Under the pieces are notes generated by a model, which saw only the letters and a program-made list of their open reading frames with translations, was not told where the DNA came from and ran no database searches. DNA of 64,000 nt, taken from Chitinophagales bacterium (GTDB lineage: Bacteria > Bacteroidota > Bacteroidia > Chitinophagales > Chitinophagaceae). The position numbers and the translations under genes were made by a program. Positions within the stretch are counted from its first letter, which is position 1; each line of letters starts with the position of its first letter. This document shows positions 34,956 through 43,510 of this stretch, piece after piece. The stretch spans positions 124,001-188,000 of the forward strand of contig JAFLBN010000006.1 of the NCBI GenBank assembly GCA_017303395.1. The letters are read 5' to 3'.

Positions 34956-35480
34956 TTAATATTGTTTATGTGTTTCTGTATTCAGTGTAGTAGAGATTAC
35001 GTTAGGGTCAGCTTTGCCAGGGGTTACATCTGCTTTGATATACAGCATATGTGTTCCTTTTGCAGAGTTGGTAACGATGGTAACTGATTTTTCCTGATGG
35101 TTAGGTTTGCCTGCAGAGTTGAACTTTACAGTTATTTTTCCTGTTTCTCCCGGTTTTACCGGGTCGTGTGGGAAGTCTGGTGCAGTGCAACCACAAGAGC
35201 CTTTTGCACTGCTGATGATAAGAGGTGTTTTACCATTGTTTTTAAAATCAAAGTCATAAGTAACGACCTCGCCTTCCTGCATGTTGCCAAAGTTGTGCAA
35301 GGTATCTGTAAAATCCATTGTCGGTAGCTCGCTTAGCGTTGCCTGATCTACACCTTCTGCACTGGCAGGGTTGTTTACCAAATCGGCACTAAGCTTGCCT
35401 GAACCATGTTGTTTTACATCTTCTTTACAAGCAGTAAAAGCTAATGTTGATGCTGTAATTACGAACAATAGTTTTTTCAT
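34956..35480 (-). CDS. DUF1573 lipoprotein
   Basis: 174 residues. Lipobox LAFTAC with Cys18. The DUF1573 Ig-like domain is clear: DTLHNFGNMQEGEVVTYDF, ISSAKGSCGCTAPDFP, VKPGETGKITVKFNSAGK. The paired Cys in SCGCT is typical. Function unknown; the family is very common in Bacteroidota next to yajC. The ATG at 35480 gives a normal MKKLLF signal; three extra upstream codons are in frame. Confidence 0.9.
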   Translation of the reverse strand: MKKLLFVITASTLAFTACKEDVKQHGSGKLSADLVNNPASAEGVDQATLSELPTMDFTDTLHNFGNMQEGEVVTYDFDFKNNGKTPLIISSAKGSCGCTAPDFPHDPVKPGETGKITVKFNSAGKPNHQEKSVTIVTNSAKGTHMLYIKADVTPGKADPNVISTTLNTETHKQY

Positions 35481-35491
35481 AATAAGCAAAT

Positions 35492-36430
35492 TTAAGACTT
35501 ACGGTTACGTTCTTGTTTGCGTATCAGGTTTTCTCTTTCCAGATCTTTCAGAATATTATCCAGAACGCCATTTACAAACTGTCCGCTTTGCGGTGTGCTG
35601 TATTGTTTGGCTATCTCTATATATTCGTTAATAGTAACTTTTGTAGGTATAGTAGGGAAGTAGAGCATTTCGCAAACACCCATACGTAGCAGCAACAGGT
35701 CTATTAGTGCAACGCGTTCGGCATCCCAGTTTATCAGTTTAGGCTGAATCAACTCCATACAATAATCTTCTTTTTCCAGAACGGTATACATCAGATTGTG
35801 TGCATAGTCGCGCTTTTCGAGAGATATCAGATTCAGAAAGTTGATTTTGTTACTGCTTTTGAAAAAGTTCTCCATCAGCATGGCGGCCATATCTTTGTCA
35901 TCTTCCCAACCAGGCAGTTCTTCCATAAAGTGTTCCTGAAGGGCTTCATTTTCCCAAATCAGCTTCTCCCAAATCAATTGAAGAATGGCTTTTTCACGGG
36001 CTGTTTCGCGCTCTTTGGCAGTAGTATATTTTATGTATTCAGGTTGCTGTACCAGTTGCAGATATAATTTTTTAATCCATTCTTCATCTATGTACTGATC
36101 CAGTTTGGCTTCTTTCACCTTTTCAGAGAAAGTCTGGTTTTGCAGTACATCCCACATGTATTCATTGCCTGCAATCTTAGTATTAACGTTCAAGTCTTCA
36201 GCAGTCGGCAGATATTTAGATGCTCTTTGCATGGCATCTGTTTCAACATATTGTGCTGTACGGAAAGTATATAGTATAGATACTACAAATAAATCCAGAG
36301 AACGGTTGAGTTTGTCATTCAGTAGGGTAGTGCCTGTCTTTTTCTGTTGTTCCAATGCTATGGTATCCATGCTGGCCAACGTATACAACGTCTGCATCAC
36401 TTTTACCCGTATATTTCTGCGGCTGATCAT
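35492..36430 (-). CDS. nusB: Transcription antitermination factor NusB, long form
   Basis: 312 residues, about twice the length of E. coli NusB. The first part begins MISRRNIRVKVMQTLYTL, the typical NusB start. The canonical core is at the C terminus (LIDLLLLRMGVCEMLYF, PTKVTINEYIEIAKQYS, FVNGVLDNILKDL). The middle is an inserted helical region. Long NusB is normal for Bacteroidota. It acts with NusE/S10 on rRNA operon transcription. First gene of its operon, with a TACCTTTG element 27 bases upstream. Confidence 0.93.
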   Translation of the reverse strand: MISRRNIRVKVMQTLYTLASMDTIALEQQKKTGTTLLNDKLNRSLDLFVVSILYTFRTAQYVETDAMQRASKYLPTAEDLNVNTKIAGNEYMWDVLQNQTFSEKVKEAKLDQYIDEEWIKKLYLQLVQQPEYIKYTTAKERETAREKAILQLIWEKLIWENEALQEHFMEELPGWEDDKDMAAMLMENFFKSSNKINFLNLISLEKRDYAHNLMYTVLEKEDYCMELIQPKLINWDAERVALIDLLLLRMGVCEMLYFPTIPTKVTINEYIEIAKQYSTPQSGQFVNGVLDNILKDLERENLIRKQERNRKS

Positions 36431-36456
36431 ATGATATTAAGAACCTGTTTGACGCG

Positions 36457-36464
36457 CAAAGGTA
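36457..36464 (-). promoter_or_regulatory. -7 element of the nusB operon
   Basis: TACCTTTG on the minus strand in the context CTTACCTTTGCGC, the same core as the rplK and rpsL promoters. The -33 is not clear. Confidence 0.5.
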
Positions 36465-36514
36465 AGAAAATACTTTGTTTTAAGCCGAATTGTAACGGAA
36501 AACCCTATATCCGG

Positions 36515-37069
36515 CTATTGACCTAGCGCTGCAATGCATTTCTCCCTAATCGTCCATATTTCGTCGAGTGTATAGGGTAGTTGAGCCGTTTTTAACCATT
36601 CTGACAAAAACTGCTTGTGGTAAGACACTTTATAATCTGTTATCTGTTCGGGCTCGATAATGGATTCTTCCAGCAAATCAGATTGAAAGTTTAATGTTTT
36701 AGTAGTAGTACAATCAATTACGGAGCCATTGTATTTGAGGTAGTTATGCGCTTCGGGTATGTATGTTAAGCCATATTCAGATAGTACTTTCTTTGTTTGT
36801 GGGGTATTTTGGGCATTCATTCGGAAAATGCCCATTACCAGCTCTATACCTGGTTGGCCATTTTCATCTGCAAGGCGTTTCAGTAGTGCATGCTTGGTGC
36901 TACAAGTGCCTATATTGTCATTGAGCACACAATAAATATCCAGTTTGTCTGTGTTTCTTCCATATGGTAAGGACTTCACATAGTTACATGCCTCCCCGAA
37001 GGTTGATATGCCTCTTTGTAAGAACTGATTACTGATTTCTCTTCCGTATTGTATGCTGAAGTTTACCAT
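36515..37069 (-). CDS. Small transglutaminase-like protein
   Basis: 184 residues, no signal peptide. It shows a papain/transglutaminase-like triad in order: Cys56 in IGTCSTKHALL, His108 in PEAHNYL and Asp119 in VIDCT. The spacing fits the transglutaminase-like superfamily, where C-S-x-K-H-x-L at a helix start carries the nucleophile. Possible activities are peptidase or amidase; no substrate can be proposed. It follows the acyltransferase gene by 15 bases on the same strand and is probably cotranscribed. Confidence 0.75.
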   Translation of the reverse strand: MVNFSIQYGREISNQFLQRGISTFGEACNYVKSLPYGRNTDKLDIYCVLNDNIGTCSTKHALLKRLADENGQPGIELVMGIFRMNAQNTPQTKKVLSEYGLTYIPEAHNYLKYNGSVIDCTTTKTLNFQSDLLEESIIEPEQITDYKVSYHKQFLSEWLKTAQLPYTLDEIWTIREKCIAALGQ

Positions 37070-37084
37070 GCATACAAATATAAG

Positions 37085-38272
37085 CTATGCTGTTTTCGAC
37101 TCAGGTACTTCTTCTGTAATAGCATTGTCGCCACTTACAATTTTTGAATACTTGACTTTAGCTGTAATAAACCATTTTTCAAAGTATTCGTAAGAAAGAG
37201 AGGCTATAACTACTGTAACTGTAATGGCTACTGCGTAATACAAAACATTGCCCCAAACAGAATTGAGCGTAATGCCTTCATAGAGCAGGAATTTCAGGCA
37301 AGCAGCCAATACTATATTGTGGTACATGTACAAACCATAAGATATCTTGCCAAGATAATTGAGTGGCTTGTATTCGAGGTTTAATACAGATTTCGGGTTT
37401 GATGCAAGATTGAGTATTAATACTACAAATATCAATGAGTATAATTGATACGTAAAGTATGGTATAGCAAAGCCTTTGATTGTAATAACAAACACAATAA
37501 GATACAGTGCTATCTGCAGATATTTATTGTACAGTACCTTCAGTACCTTCTCTTTTTTGTAGAAAAGCAGATACGCCCCAATACCACCTATTGCCATACA
37601 GTCAATACTGAAGTTTTGCCAGAACTGGTAAAAATCATTGATGGCTATATTATGCTCGTATCTATTGTTCAGTATTATAGAGGCTATCTTGATGGCGGTG
37701 TAAAATCCTATTACACCTATCAGCATGCCCAACGTTTTCTTTTGGCGCACTACAAGTGCTATCAGCAATGGCCATATTACATAAAACTGTTCTTCTACAC
37801 CCACAGACCATGCCTGCTCTGCATAGGGTACGTGTTTGTACATTGCATAGGCCACATCAGGTATAAAAGACAGGAACATCAGTGTTTTAGCAAGAAAATG
37901 ATTGTGTATTTCTTCTGTGTATCCCGGTATAGCCATCGCTTTAATGTGTGGCAATATGAAGAGGCCGAGTATAACGATGAAATAATAAAGCGGCCAGATT
38001 CTCAATATCCTGCGAATGTAAAAGTTCTTGATTGATATAGTATATGTAGCTTGTTGTTCTGCCAGCAGTAGATATGTAATAAGAAAGCCGCTAAGTACAA
38101 AAAACAGGATTATACCCAATTGACCAAACACACCACCAACAAAAGATGTAGTGTATATATTGGGCTGGCCAAACCAATACTTGGTCAGCTCTATATGGTG
38201 AATCATTACAGCCAGAGCTGCAACGAAGCGTATACTGTTGAGGTTGGGGAAGTATACCCTTATATTAGACAT
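37085..38272 (-). CDS. Acyltransferase-3 family membrane protein (OafA/YrhL-like)
   Basis: About 395 residues, ten predicted membrane helices. The N terminus has the family signature NLNSIRFVAALAVMIHH, with the conserved Arg and His; further on are the FFVLSGFLITYLL segment and SVGVEEQFYVIWPLLIALV, which hold the remaining conserved residues. Such proteins O-acetylate or acylate surface sugars from the cytoplasmic side. The chosen ATG removes two residues from a TTG-start version. It is alone with the transglutaminase-like gene, so the acceptor polymer is unknown. Confidence 0.9.
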   Translation of the reverse strand: MSNIRVYFPNLNSIRFVAALAVMIHHIELTKYWFGQPNIYTTSFVGGVFGQLGIILFFVLSGFLITYLLLAEQQATYTISIKNFYIRRILRIWPLYYFIVILGLFILPHIKAMAIPGYTEEIHNHFLAKTLMFLSFIPDVAYAMYKHVPYAEQAWSVGVEEQFYVIWPLLIALVVRQKKTLGMLIGVIGFYTAIKIASIILNNRYEHNIAINDFYQFWQNFSIDCMAIGGIGAYLLFYKKEKVLKVLYNKYLQIALYLIVFVITIKGFAIPYFTYQLYSLIFVVLILNLASNPKSVLNLEYKPLNYLGKISYGLYMYHNIVLAACLKFLLYEGITLNSVWGNVLYYAVAITVTVVIASLSYEYFEKWFITAKVKYSKIVSGDNAITEEVPESKTA

Positions 38273-38378
38273 TTGCAATACTTAATCAGCAAACATAATA
38301 AGTGATTGATGTACATACACTATAAGATGTAGTGATTTACATATTATTAACAGTGTTAATTAGAAAAGTTATAGGGTA

Positions 38379-40481
38379 TCAACTGATCTTAGCCCAGTTG
38401 TTGGTGGCTTTTTCCTGTAGCAGGATGCTTCGGATGGCAGCGTGTTGGGGGTGAGTCAGGTTCGGGTCGGCAGTAATAATGTGTTGTGCGGCTATACGAG
38501 TCTGCTCTAATATGGCACTATCATCAACAATATCAGCCAGTTTGAATTTTAGGATACCACTCTGCCGTGTACCGGAAAGATCTCCGGGACCGCGCATAGC
38601 CAGGTCTTTTTCTGCTATGATGAAACCATTTGACGTAGAGGTCATGATTTTCATGCGCTCTGCACTTTCGTTCGATAGCTTATTGCCCGTTAGCAGTATG
38701 CAATAAGACTGCTCTGCACCACGGCCTACACGGCCACGTAGCTGGTGTAGCTGAGAAAGCCCGAAACGCTCAGCACTTTCTATCAGCATCACACTTGCAT
38801 TTGGTACGTTTACGCCCACTTCTATCACAGTAGTAGCAACCAGTATGTGTGCGTGCCCTGCTACAAAACGCTGCATGTTGCGTTCTCGTTCTTGTGCATC
38901 TTGTTTGCCATGTACCATGGCAATATTATACTTATGTTCGGGGAAGAAGACTTTAACCTGTTCAAAGCCTGCCATCAGGCTTTCGTAATCCATTTTTTCA
39001 GACTCTTCTATGAGCGGATATACGATGTATGCCTGCCTGCCTTTATCTATTTCTGTTCTGATAAAGTCCATTACATTAGCACGGCGCATTTCATTTCGGT
39101 GTACAGTTTTTATTTCCTGTCTGCCGGGTGGTAGTTCGTCTATTACAGATACATCAAGGTCACCATACAGTGTCATAGCCAACGTACGTGGTATAGGCGT
39201 TGCTGTCATTACAAGCACATGGGGTGGAGTGGTGTTTTTTTGCCACAGACGAGAACGCTGTGCAACACCAAATCTATGCTGCTCATCTATTATGGCCATG
39301 CCAAGATTGTGAAACTGTACGGTGTCCTCCAACAGTGCATGCGTTCCTACAACTATGGGTATGGTGCCATCTTTCAATCCTTGCAATGTTTCTTTTCTTT
39401 CCTTGCCTTTAGTAGTACCGGTTAGTACTGCAACCGGAACGCCCATTTCATCCAGCAGCTTTTTTGTGCCTTGAAAATGTTGCTGTGCAAGTATTTCCGT
39501 AGGTGCCATCAAACATGCTTGGAAACCATTGTCCATAGCAAGCAGCATAGCCATAACAGCTACCATTGTTTTGCCGCTACCAACATCGCCTTGCAGCAGG
39601 CGGTTCATTTGCTTGCCGGTTGCTGTATCTATTCTTATTTCTTTCAGTACACGTTTCTGTGCACCCGTAAGCTGAAAGGGTAGGTGATTATTATAGAAGT
39701 TGTTGAAATTGTCGCCAACTTTATCAAATCGCCAACCAGGTTGAATAGTATGTTGCAAACGTAGTTTCGCAATCTTCAATTGAGATGCCAGCAGTTCCTC
39801 CCACTTCAGCCTGTACCGCGCAGCCTGCATATGTTCCTCAGTATCGGGGAAGTGAATCCATTTAATGGCATTATAGCGGCTGCAAAGATGGTATTGGCTA
39901 ATGATATTAGGAGGGAGTATCTCGGGTATATCTCCCTGTTTTACTTTCTCAAAAAGGCTTTGGGTAATCTTGGCAAAAGAACGGTTACTGATACCTCTTG
40001 CACGTAGTTTTTCCGTTGTAGGATAAACAGGCTGCATGCCGGGTATAGCCGTTTCACTATTTAATGGCTCTATTTCGGGATGGGCAATGTTCGGTATACC
40101 ATTAAAGAACGAAACCTTACCGAACAGGATATATCGCCCGTGATCTACCAACGATTTCTTCATCCACTGTGCACCCTGAAACCATATCAGTTCTATCTGT
40201 CCTGTTTCATCGTAAAATGTAGCAACCAATCTTTTCTTTCTGCCTTCTCCTTCTTCAAATATGTTGACGATGGTACCTAGCAATTGCACATATTCTGTAG
40301 TGCCATTAATTGCCGATACTTTGTCAACCCTCGTTCTGTCGAAGTAGCGGTATGGGTAGTGGTACAGCAAATCGCCAAACGTGGCTATCTCCAGTTCCTT
40401 ACGCAGCATTTCTCCCCGTTGCGGGCCTACGCCTTTCAGGTATTCTATGGGAGATTCTAATATGGAAGCGAAATTGCTGAT
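38379..40481 (-). CDS. recG: ATP-dependent DNA helicase RecG
   Basis: About 700 residues. It remodels stalled replication forks and Holliday junctions. N-terminal wedge domain (YRYFDRT ... ), then helicase motifs I (GDVGSGKTMVA), II (DEQHRFGV, a DExH variant), III (TATPIPRT), and VI (QLRGRVGRG). The first ATG in frame is at 40409, but conserved RecG sequence (SPIEYLKGVGPQRGE) is encoded upstream of it in an open frame that begins after a TAA at 40530-40532. No ATG, GTG or TTG exists there. The best fit is an ATC codon at 40481 (product would begin SNFASILESPIEYLK) or an ATT at 40502. Located 44 bases after exbD. Confidence 0.93.
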   Translation of the reverse strand: MSNFASILESPIEYLKGVGPQRGEMLRKELEIATFGDLLYHYPYRYFDRTRVDKVSAINGTTEYVQLLGTIVNIFEEGEGRKKRLVATFYDETGQIELIWFQGAQWMKKSLVDHGRYILFGKVSFFNGIPNIAHPEIEPLNSETAIPGMQPVYPTTEKLRARGISNRSFAKITQSLFEKVKQGDIPEILPPNIISQYHLCSRYNAIKWIHFPDTEEHMQAARYRLKWEELLASQLKIAKLRLQHTIQPGWRFDKVGDNFNNFYNNHLPFQLTGAQKRVLKEIRIDTATGKQMNRLLQGDVGSGKTMVAVMAMLLAMDNGFQACLMAPTEILAQQHFQGTKKLLDEMGVPVAVLTGTTKGKERKETLQGLKDGTIPIVVGTHALLEDTVQFHNLGMAIIDEQHRFGVAQRSRLWQKNTTPPHVLVMTATPIPRTLAMTLYGDLDVSVIDELPPGRQEIKTVHRNEMRRANVMDFIRTEIDKGRQAYIVYPLIEESEKMDYESLMAGFEQVKVFFPEHKYNIAMVHGKQDAQERERNMQRFVAGHAHILVATTVIEVGVNVPNASVMLIESAERFGLSQLHQLRGRVGRGAEQSYCILLTGNKLSNESAERMKIMTSTSNGFIIAEKDLAMRGPGDLSGTRQSGILKFKLADIVDDSAILEQTRIAAQHIITADPNLTHPQHAAIRSILLQEKATNNWAKIS

Positions 40482-40525
40482 GGCAAAGTATTTAAGGCAA
40501 ATATAAAGCAGACAAGTTATTGCTG

Positions 40526-40930
40526 TTATTTACCTTCTTTATCAACAGCCAGAACAGTCTTTAGGTTGAGTGATTTGGCAGCTTTCATTACAGTAACAAT
40601 GCTTTCTGCCTGTGCCTGTTTATCGGCATTGATAACAACTGTTGGCTCAGCATCTTGTGATTTTACAACAATAGCATTGATAGCACTTGCAAGCGAATCG
40701 GCAGATGTAGCCTGTGTGCCTACAAAAAATTGTTGCTCGGGTGTGATAGATACCACCACAGTTTGCTTGGCTTTAGTATCGCTTTTGGCACTTGGTATAG
40801 AAAGCTTTATCACATTGGGGTTTGCCAATGTAGATATGATAAGAAAGAACAACAGCAGAATGAACAGAATGTCATTCAGTGCAGATGCATGCGATTCAGG
40901 CTTTTCCCTGAGATGTTTCCGAAGATTCAT
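40526..40930 (-). CDS. exbD: ExbD/TolR-family biopolymer transport protein
   Basis: 134 residues. One N-terminal membrane helix (NDILFILLLFFLIISTLAN) with the conserved Asp (LNDILF) that conducts protons, then a periplasmic domain. With ExbB it powers TonB-dependent receptors or Tol-Pal. Eight bases after exbB. No TonB gene follows, so the TonB partner is encoded elsewhere. Confidence 0.92.
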   Translation of the reverse strand: MNLRKHLREKPESHASALNDILFILLLFFLIISTLANPNVIKLSIPSAKSDTKAKQTVVVSITPEQQFFVGTQATSADSLASAINAIVVKSQDAEPTVVINADKQAQAESIVTVMKAAKSLNLKTVLAVDKEGK

Positions 40931-40938
40931 AACAAGGA

Positions 40939-41625
40939 CTATTTAGCAGGTTCGTGAAGAATATCCAGAAACTCAACCGCAGCACTTTCCATACGGTTTA
41001 CATTCTTGTTTATTTGTGCATTCAGGTAGTTGTATGCTACGTAGGCCAGCAAACCAATTATCAAACCTACAGCAGATGTCACCATTTTGGTATAGATACC
41101 GCTTGCAATACCTTCTATAGAAAAGCCCTGGTGTTGAATGTTGAAGAACAGGATAATCATACCTGCAATAGTACCAAGGAAGCCAAACATGGGCGCTATA
41201 CCTGCAATGGTAGAAAGCATTGATACATTCTTTTCCAGTTGGTATACTTCCAGTTTGCCGGCGTTCTCCATAGATTTTTCAATATGGTCTATCGGCTTTC
41301 CTATACGGCTGAGGCCTTTGTCTATCATGCGTGCTATTGGCCCCTGTGTGTTTTTAGCAAGCGATTTCGCCGCCTGCAGATTACCGTCCGTTACATGTTC
41401 TCGTATGCGCGACATGAAAGTTGGGTCGAATGAAGAAGCACGTTTTATAGCCATCAAACGTTCTGCAAATACATATACCAACAGTACAGAGCATATCAGT
41501 AAAGGTATCATCAGGACACCACCTTGCATCAACAAGTACCAAAGCGAAATTTCTTCCTTTTTAGCTACAGCATCTGCTGCCGTAGCAACTGTATCTATCT
41601 GTAATAGTATGGAGAGTAAAGACAT
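40939..41625 (-). CDS. exbB: MotA/TolQ/ExbB proton channel protein
   Basis: 228 residues. Three membrane helices: WYLLMQGGVLMIPLLICSVLLV near the N terminus, and two after a cytoplasmic loop (ISTIAGIAPMFGFLGTIAGMI, TSAVGLIIGLLAYVAYN). The G-x-x-G-T-x-x-G pattern and the TSAVGL/TALYGL-like Thr are typical of ExbB/TolQ. First in a two-gene operon with exbD and possibly cotranscribed with recG. Confidence 0.93.
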   Translation of the reverse strand: MSLLSILLQIDTVATAADAVAKKEEISLWYLLMQGGVLMIPLLICSVLLVYVFAERLMAIKRASSFDPTFMSRIREHVTDGNLQAAKSLAKNTQGPIARMIDKGLSRIGKPIDHIEKSMENAGKLEVYQLEKNVSMLSTIAGIAPMFGFLGTIAGMIILFFNIQHQGFSIEGIASGIYTKMVTSAVGLIIGLLAYVAYNYLNAQINKNVNRMESAAVEFLDILHEPAK

Positions 41626-41697
41626 AATGAATAATAGACTAACTGTAATAATAATAAATTTTTGCGGCTATACTGATGGCATTTTGTTAAAATGAAA

Positions 41698-41718
41698 AAG
41701 CCGGCATATAGCCGGCTT
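41698..41718 (-). terminator. Terminator of the FKBP gene
   Basis: Eight-base perfect stem AAGCCGGC/GCCGGCTT with a five-base loop, followed on the minus strand by TTTCATTTT. Confidence 0.82.
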
Positions 41719-41739
41719 GCATATAAGCTTGATTAATTA

Positions 41740-42168
41740 TTAACCGATAGATACCAGTTCCAGTTCAAAAATCAGGTCTTTACCAGCCAATGGGTGGTTT
41801 GCATCCAGTACTACAACTTCTTCCAGTACTTCTGCAATCACTACAGGAAATACGTTGCCGATGTTGTCGCTCATGTGCAGTTCCATACCTACGGCAGGTT
41901 GCATATCAGCAGGAAAATCGCTCTTAGGATATTCCATCATCATGTCATCCCTGCGTTCGCCATAAGCATTCTCAACAGGAATATTAACAGTTTTTTTATC
42001 GCCTACTTTCATATCCAGCAGCGCATCGTCAAAGCCCTTAATCACTTGTCCGCTGCCAACGGTAAACTGTAGTGGATCGCGGCCTTCAGAGCTGTCAAAA
42101 GTTGAGCCATCTGTAAGTTTTCCGTGATAATGTACACTTACAGTATCACCATTTTTAACTTGTTGCAT
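41740..42168 (-). CDS. FKBP-type peptidyl-prolyl isomerase, SlyD-like
   Basis: 142 residues. FKBP core (VSVHYHGKLTDGSTFDSS, FTVGSGQVIKGFDDALL, GEKKTVNIP-like GDKKTVNIP) with an insert-in-flap domain (about 70-120; GERRDDMMMEYPKSDFP) and the ANHPLAGKDLIFELEL end, the layout of SlyD. The His-rich metal-binding tail of E. coli SlyD is absent. It acts as a chaperone and proline isomerase in the cytoplasm. Monocistronic. Confidence 0.92.
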   Translation of the reverse strand: MQQVKNGDTVSVHYHGKLTDGSTFDSSEGRDPLQFTVGSGQVIKGFDDALLDMKVGDKKTVNIPVENAYGERRDDMMMEYPKSDFPADMQPAVGMELHMSDNIGNVFPVVIAEVLEEVVVLDANHPLAGKDLIFELELVSIG

Positions 42169-42232
42169 GTAATTTGTTTTAATAAATACTAATAATGATG
42201 CAAGTTAAGGCTTAATATCGGAAACGCAGGAT

Positions 42233-42240
42233 TATCTTTA
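42233..42240 (+). promoter_or_regulatory. -7 element of the NamZ-like gene
   Basis: TATCTTTA, one mismatch from consensus. It overlaps an in-frame ATG at 42240, so that ATG cannot be the start and the ATG at 42261 is used. Confidence 0.45.
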
Positions 42241-42260
42241 TGCCAAAATCAGAAATTTTA

Positions 42261-43481
42261 ATGCTGAAGCGTATATCATATATGCTATGCCTGATGCTGT
42301 TTGCAGTTGCTGTAAAAGCTCAAAAACAGGCAGAGCCAAAATACAAACCACTGCGAGGTGGTAGCGAGGTTGTAGTTGCTGCCGAAAGGATGGATGCATA
42401 CCTGCCTTTGCTCAAAAATAAACGCGTAGCACTCATTATAAATCAGGCATCTGTAGTAGGAGGTGAGCGCAGCCTTTTAGATACCTTACTATCCGTAGGT
42501 GTGAAAGTGGTGAAAGTGTTTGTACCCGAACATGGTTTTCGTGGAGAGGCACAGGCGGGGGAGCATGTCAATAACAGCATAGACAGTGCAACACAATTGC
42601 CAATTGTATCGCTGTATGGAGATAACAAAAAGCCAAAGCCTGAGTTTCTGAAAGATGTAGATGTTGTATTATATGATTTGCAGGATGTAGGTGTACGCTT
42701 TTATACCTACATATCTACGATGCAATATGCAATGGAAGCATGTGCGGAAAACGGTAAGGAATTTATTATTCTGGACAGGCCCAATCCTAACGGATACTAT
42801 GTAGATGGCCCTGTTTTGAAGAAAGAATATAGATCTTTTGTGGGGATGCAGCCGATACCTATTGTATATGGTATGACTGCTGGCGAGTACGCCAAGATGT
42901 TGGTGGGTGAAAAATGGGCCAAAGGGTTGGAAAAATTGAATCTGAAAGTAATTACTTGTAGAGATTACGATCATGCAGTATTGTATTCCTTGCCTGTTCG
43001 CCCGTCTCCGAATTTGAAGACAATGGCAGCTGTAATGGCATATCCTTCAATGTGTTTGTTTGAAGGTACAGTAGTAAGTGTTGGCCGTGGTACACCTACA
43101 CCATTTCAGGTTTGGGGCCACCCGTCTTTTAAGTCTAAAACGATGTACAGCTTTAAGCCAATACCGGTATGGGGCAAGCCAGAGCCAATGTATGCATTTC
43201 AAGATTGCTTTGGCCAACTATCTGTAATGAATATAGACGAGGCAAAGACAATCATAAACAGAAGGGTACGTCTGGTTTGGTTGATTAAAGCTTATAGTTG
43301 GTATGAGGATAAACCTAAGTTCTTTAATTCGTTTTTTGAGAAACTGGCTGGTACAGCTGAATTGAGAAAGCAGATAGAAATCGGTATGTCAGAAGATGCC
43401 ATACGTGCTACATGGAAGAAAGATATAGATGCTTTCAAGAAGATAAGAAAGAAGTATTTGTTATACCCCGATTTTGAATAA
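42261..43481 (+). CDS. DUF1343 exo-beta-N-acetylmuramidase, NamZ-like
   Basis: About 406 residues with a signal peptide (MLKRISYMLCLMLFAVAVKA). The family motif FVPEHGFRGEAQAGEHV, then VVLYDLQDVGVRFYTY, LDRPNPNG and FEGTVVSVGRGT are all present. The B. subtilis member NamZ removes terminal MurNAc from peptidoglycan fragments. A role in cell-wall recycling in the periplasm follows by homology. Followed after 29 bases by the large MMPL fusion gene on the same strand. Confidence 0.9.
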   Translation: MLKRISYMLCLMLFAVAVKAQKQAEPKYKPLRGGSEVVVAAERMDAYLPLLKNKRVALIINQASVVGGERSLLDTLLSVGVKVVKVFVPEHGFRGEAQAGEHVNNSIDSATQLPIVSLYGDNKKPKPEFLKDVDVVLYDLQDVGVRFYTYISTMQYAMEACAENGKEFIILDRPNPNGYYVDGPVLKKEYRSFVGMQPIPIVYGMTAGEYAKMLVGEKWAKGLEKLNLKVITCRDYDHAVLYSLPVRPSPNLKTMAAVMAYPSMCLFEGTVVSVGRGTPTPFQVWGHPSFKSKTMYSFKPIPVWGKPEPMYAFQDCFGQLSVMNIDEAKTIINRRVRLVWLIKAYSWYEDKPKFFNSFFEKLAGTAELRKQIEIGMSEDAIRATWKKDIDAFKKIRKKYLLYPDFE

Positions 43482-43510
43482 GCGTTTTCGTCCCCTTACG
43501 TAAACTACCC

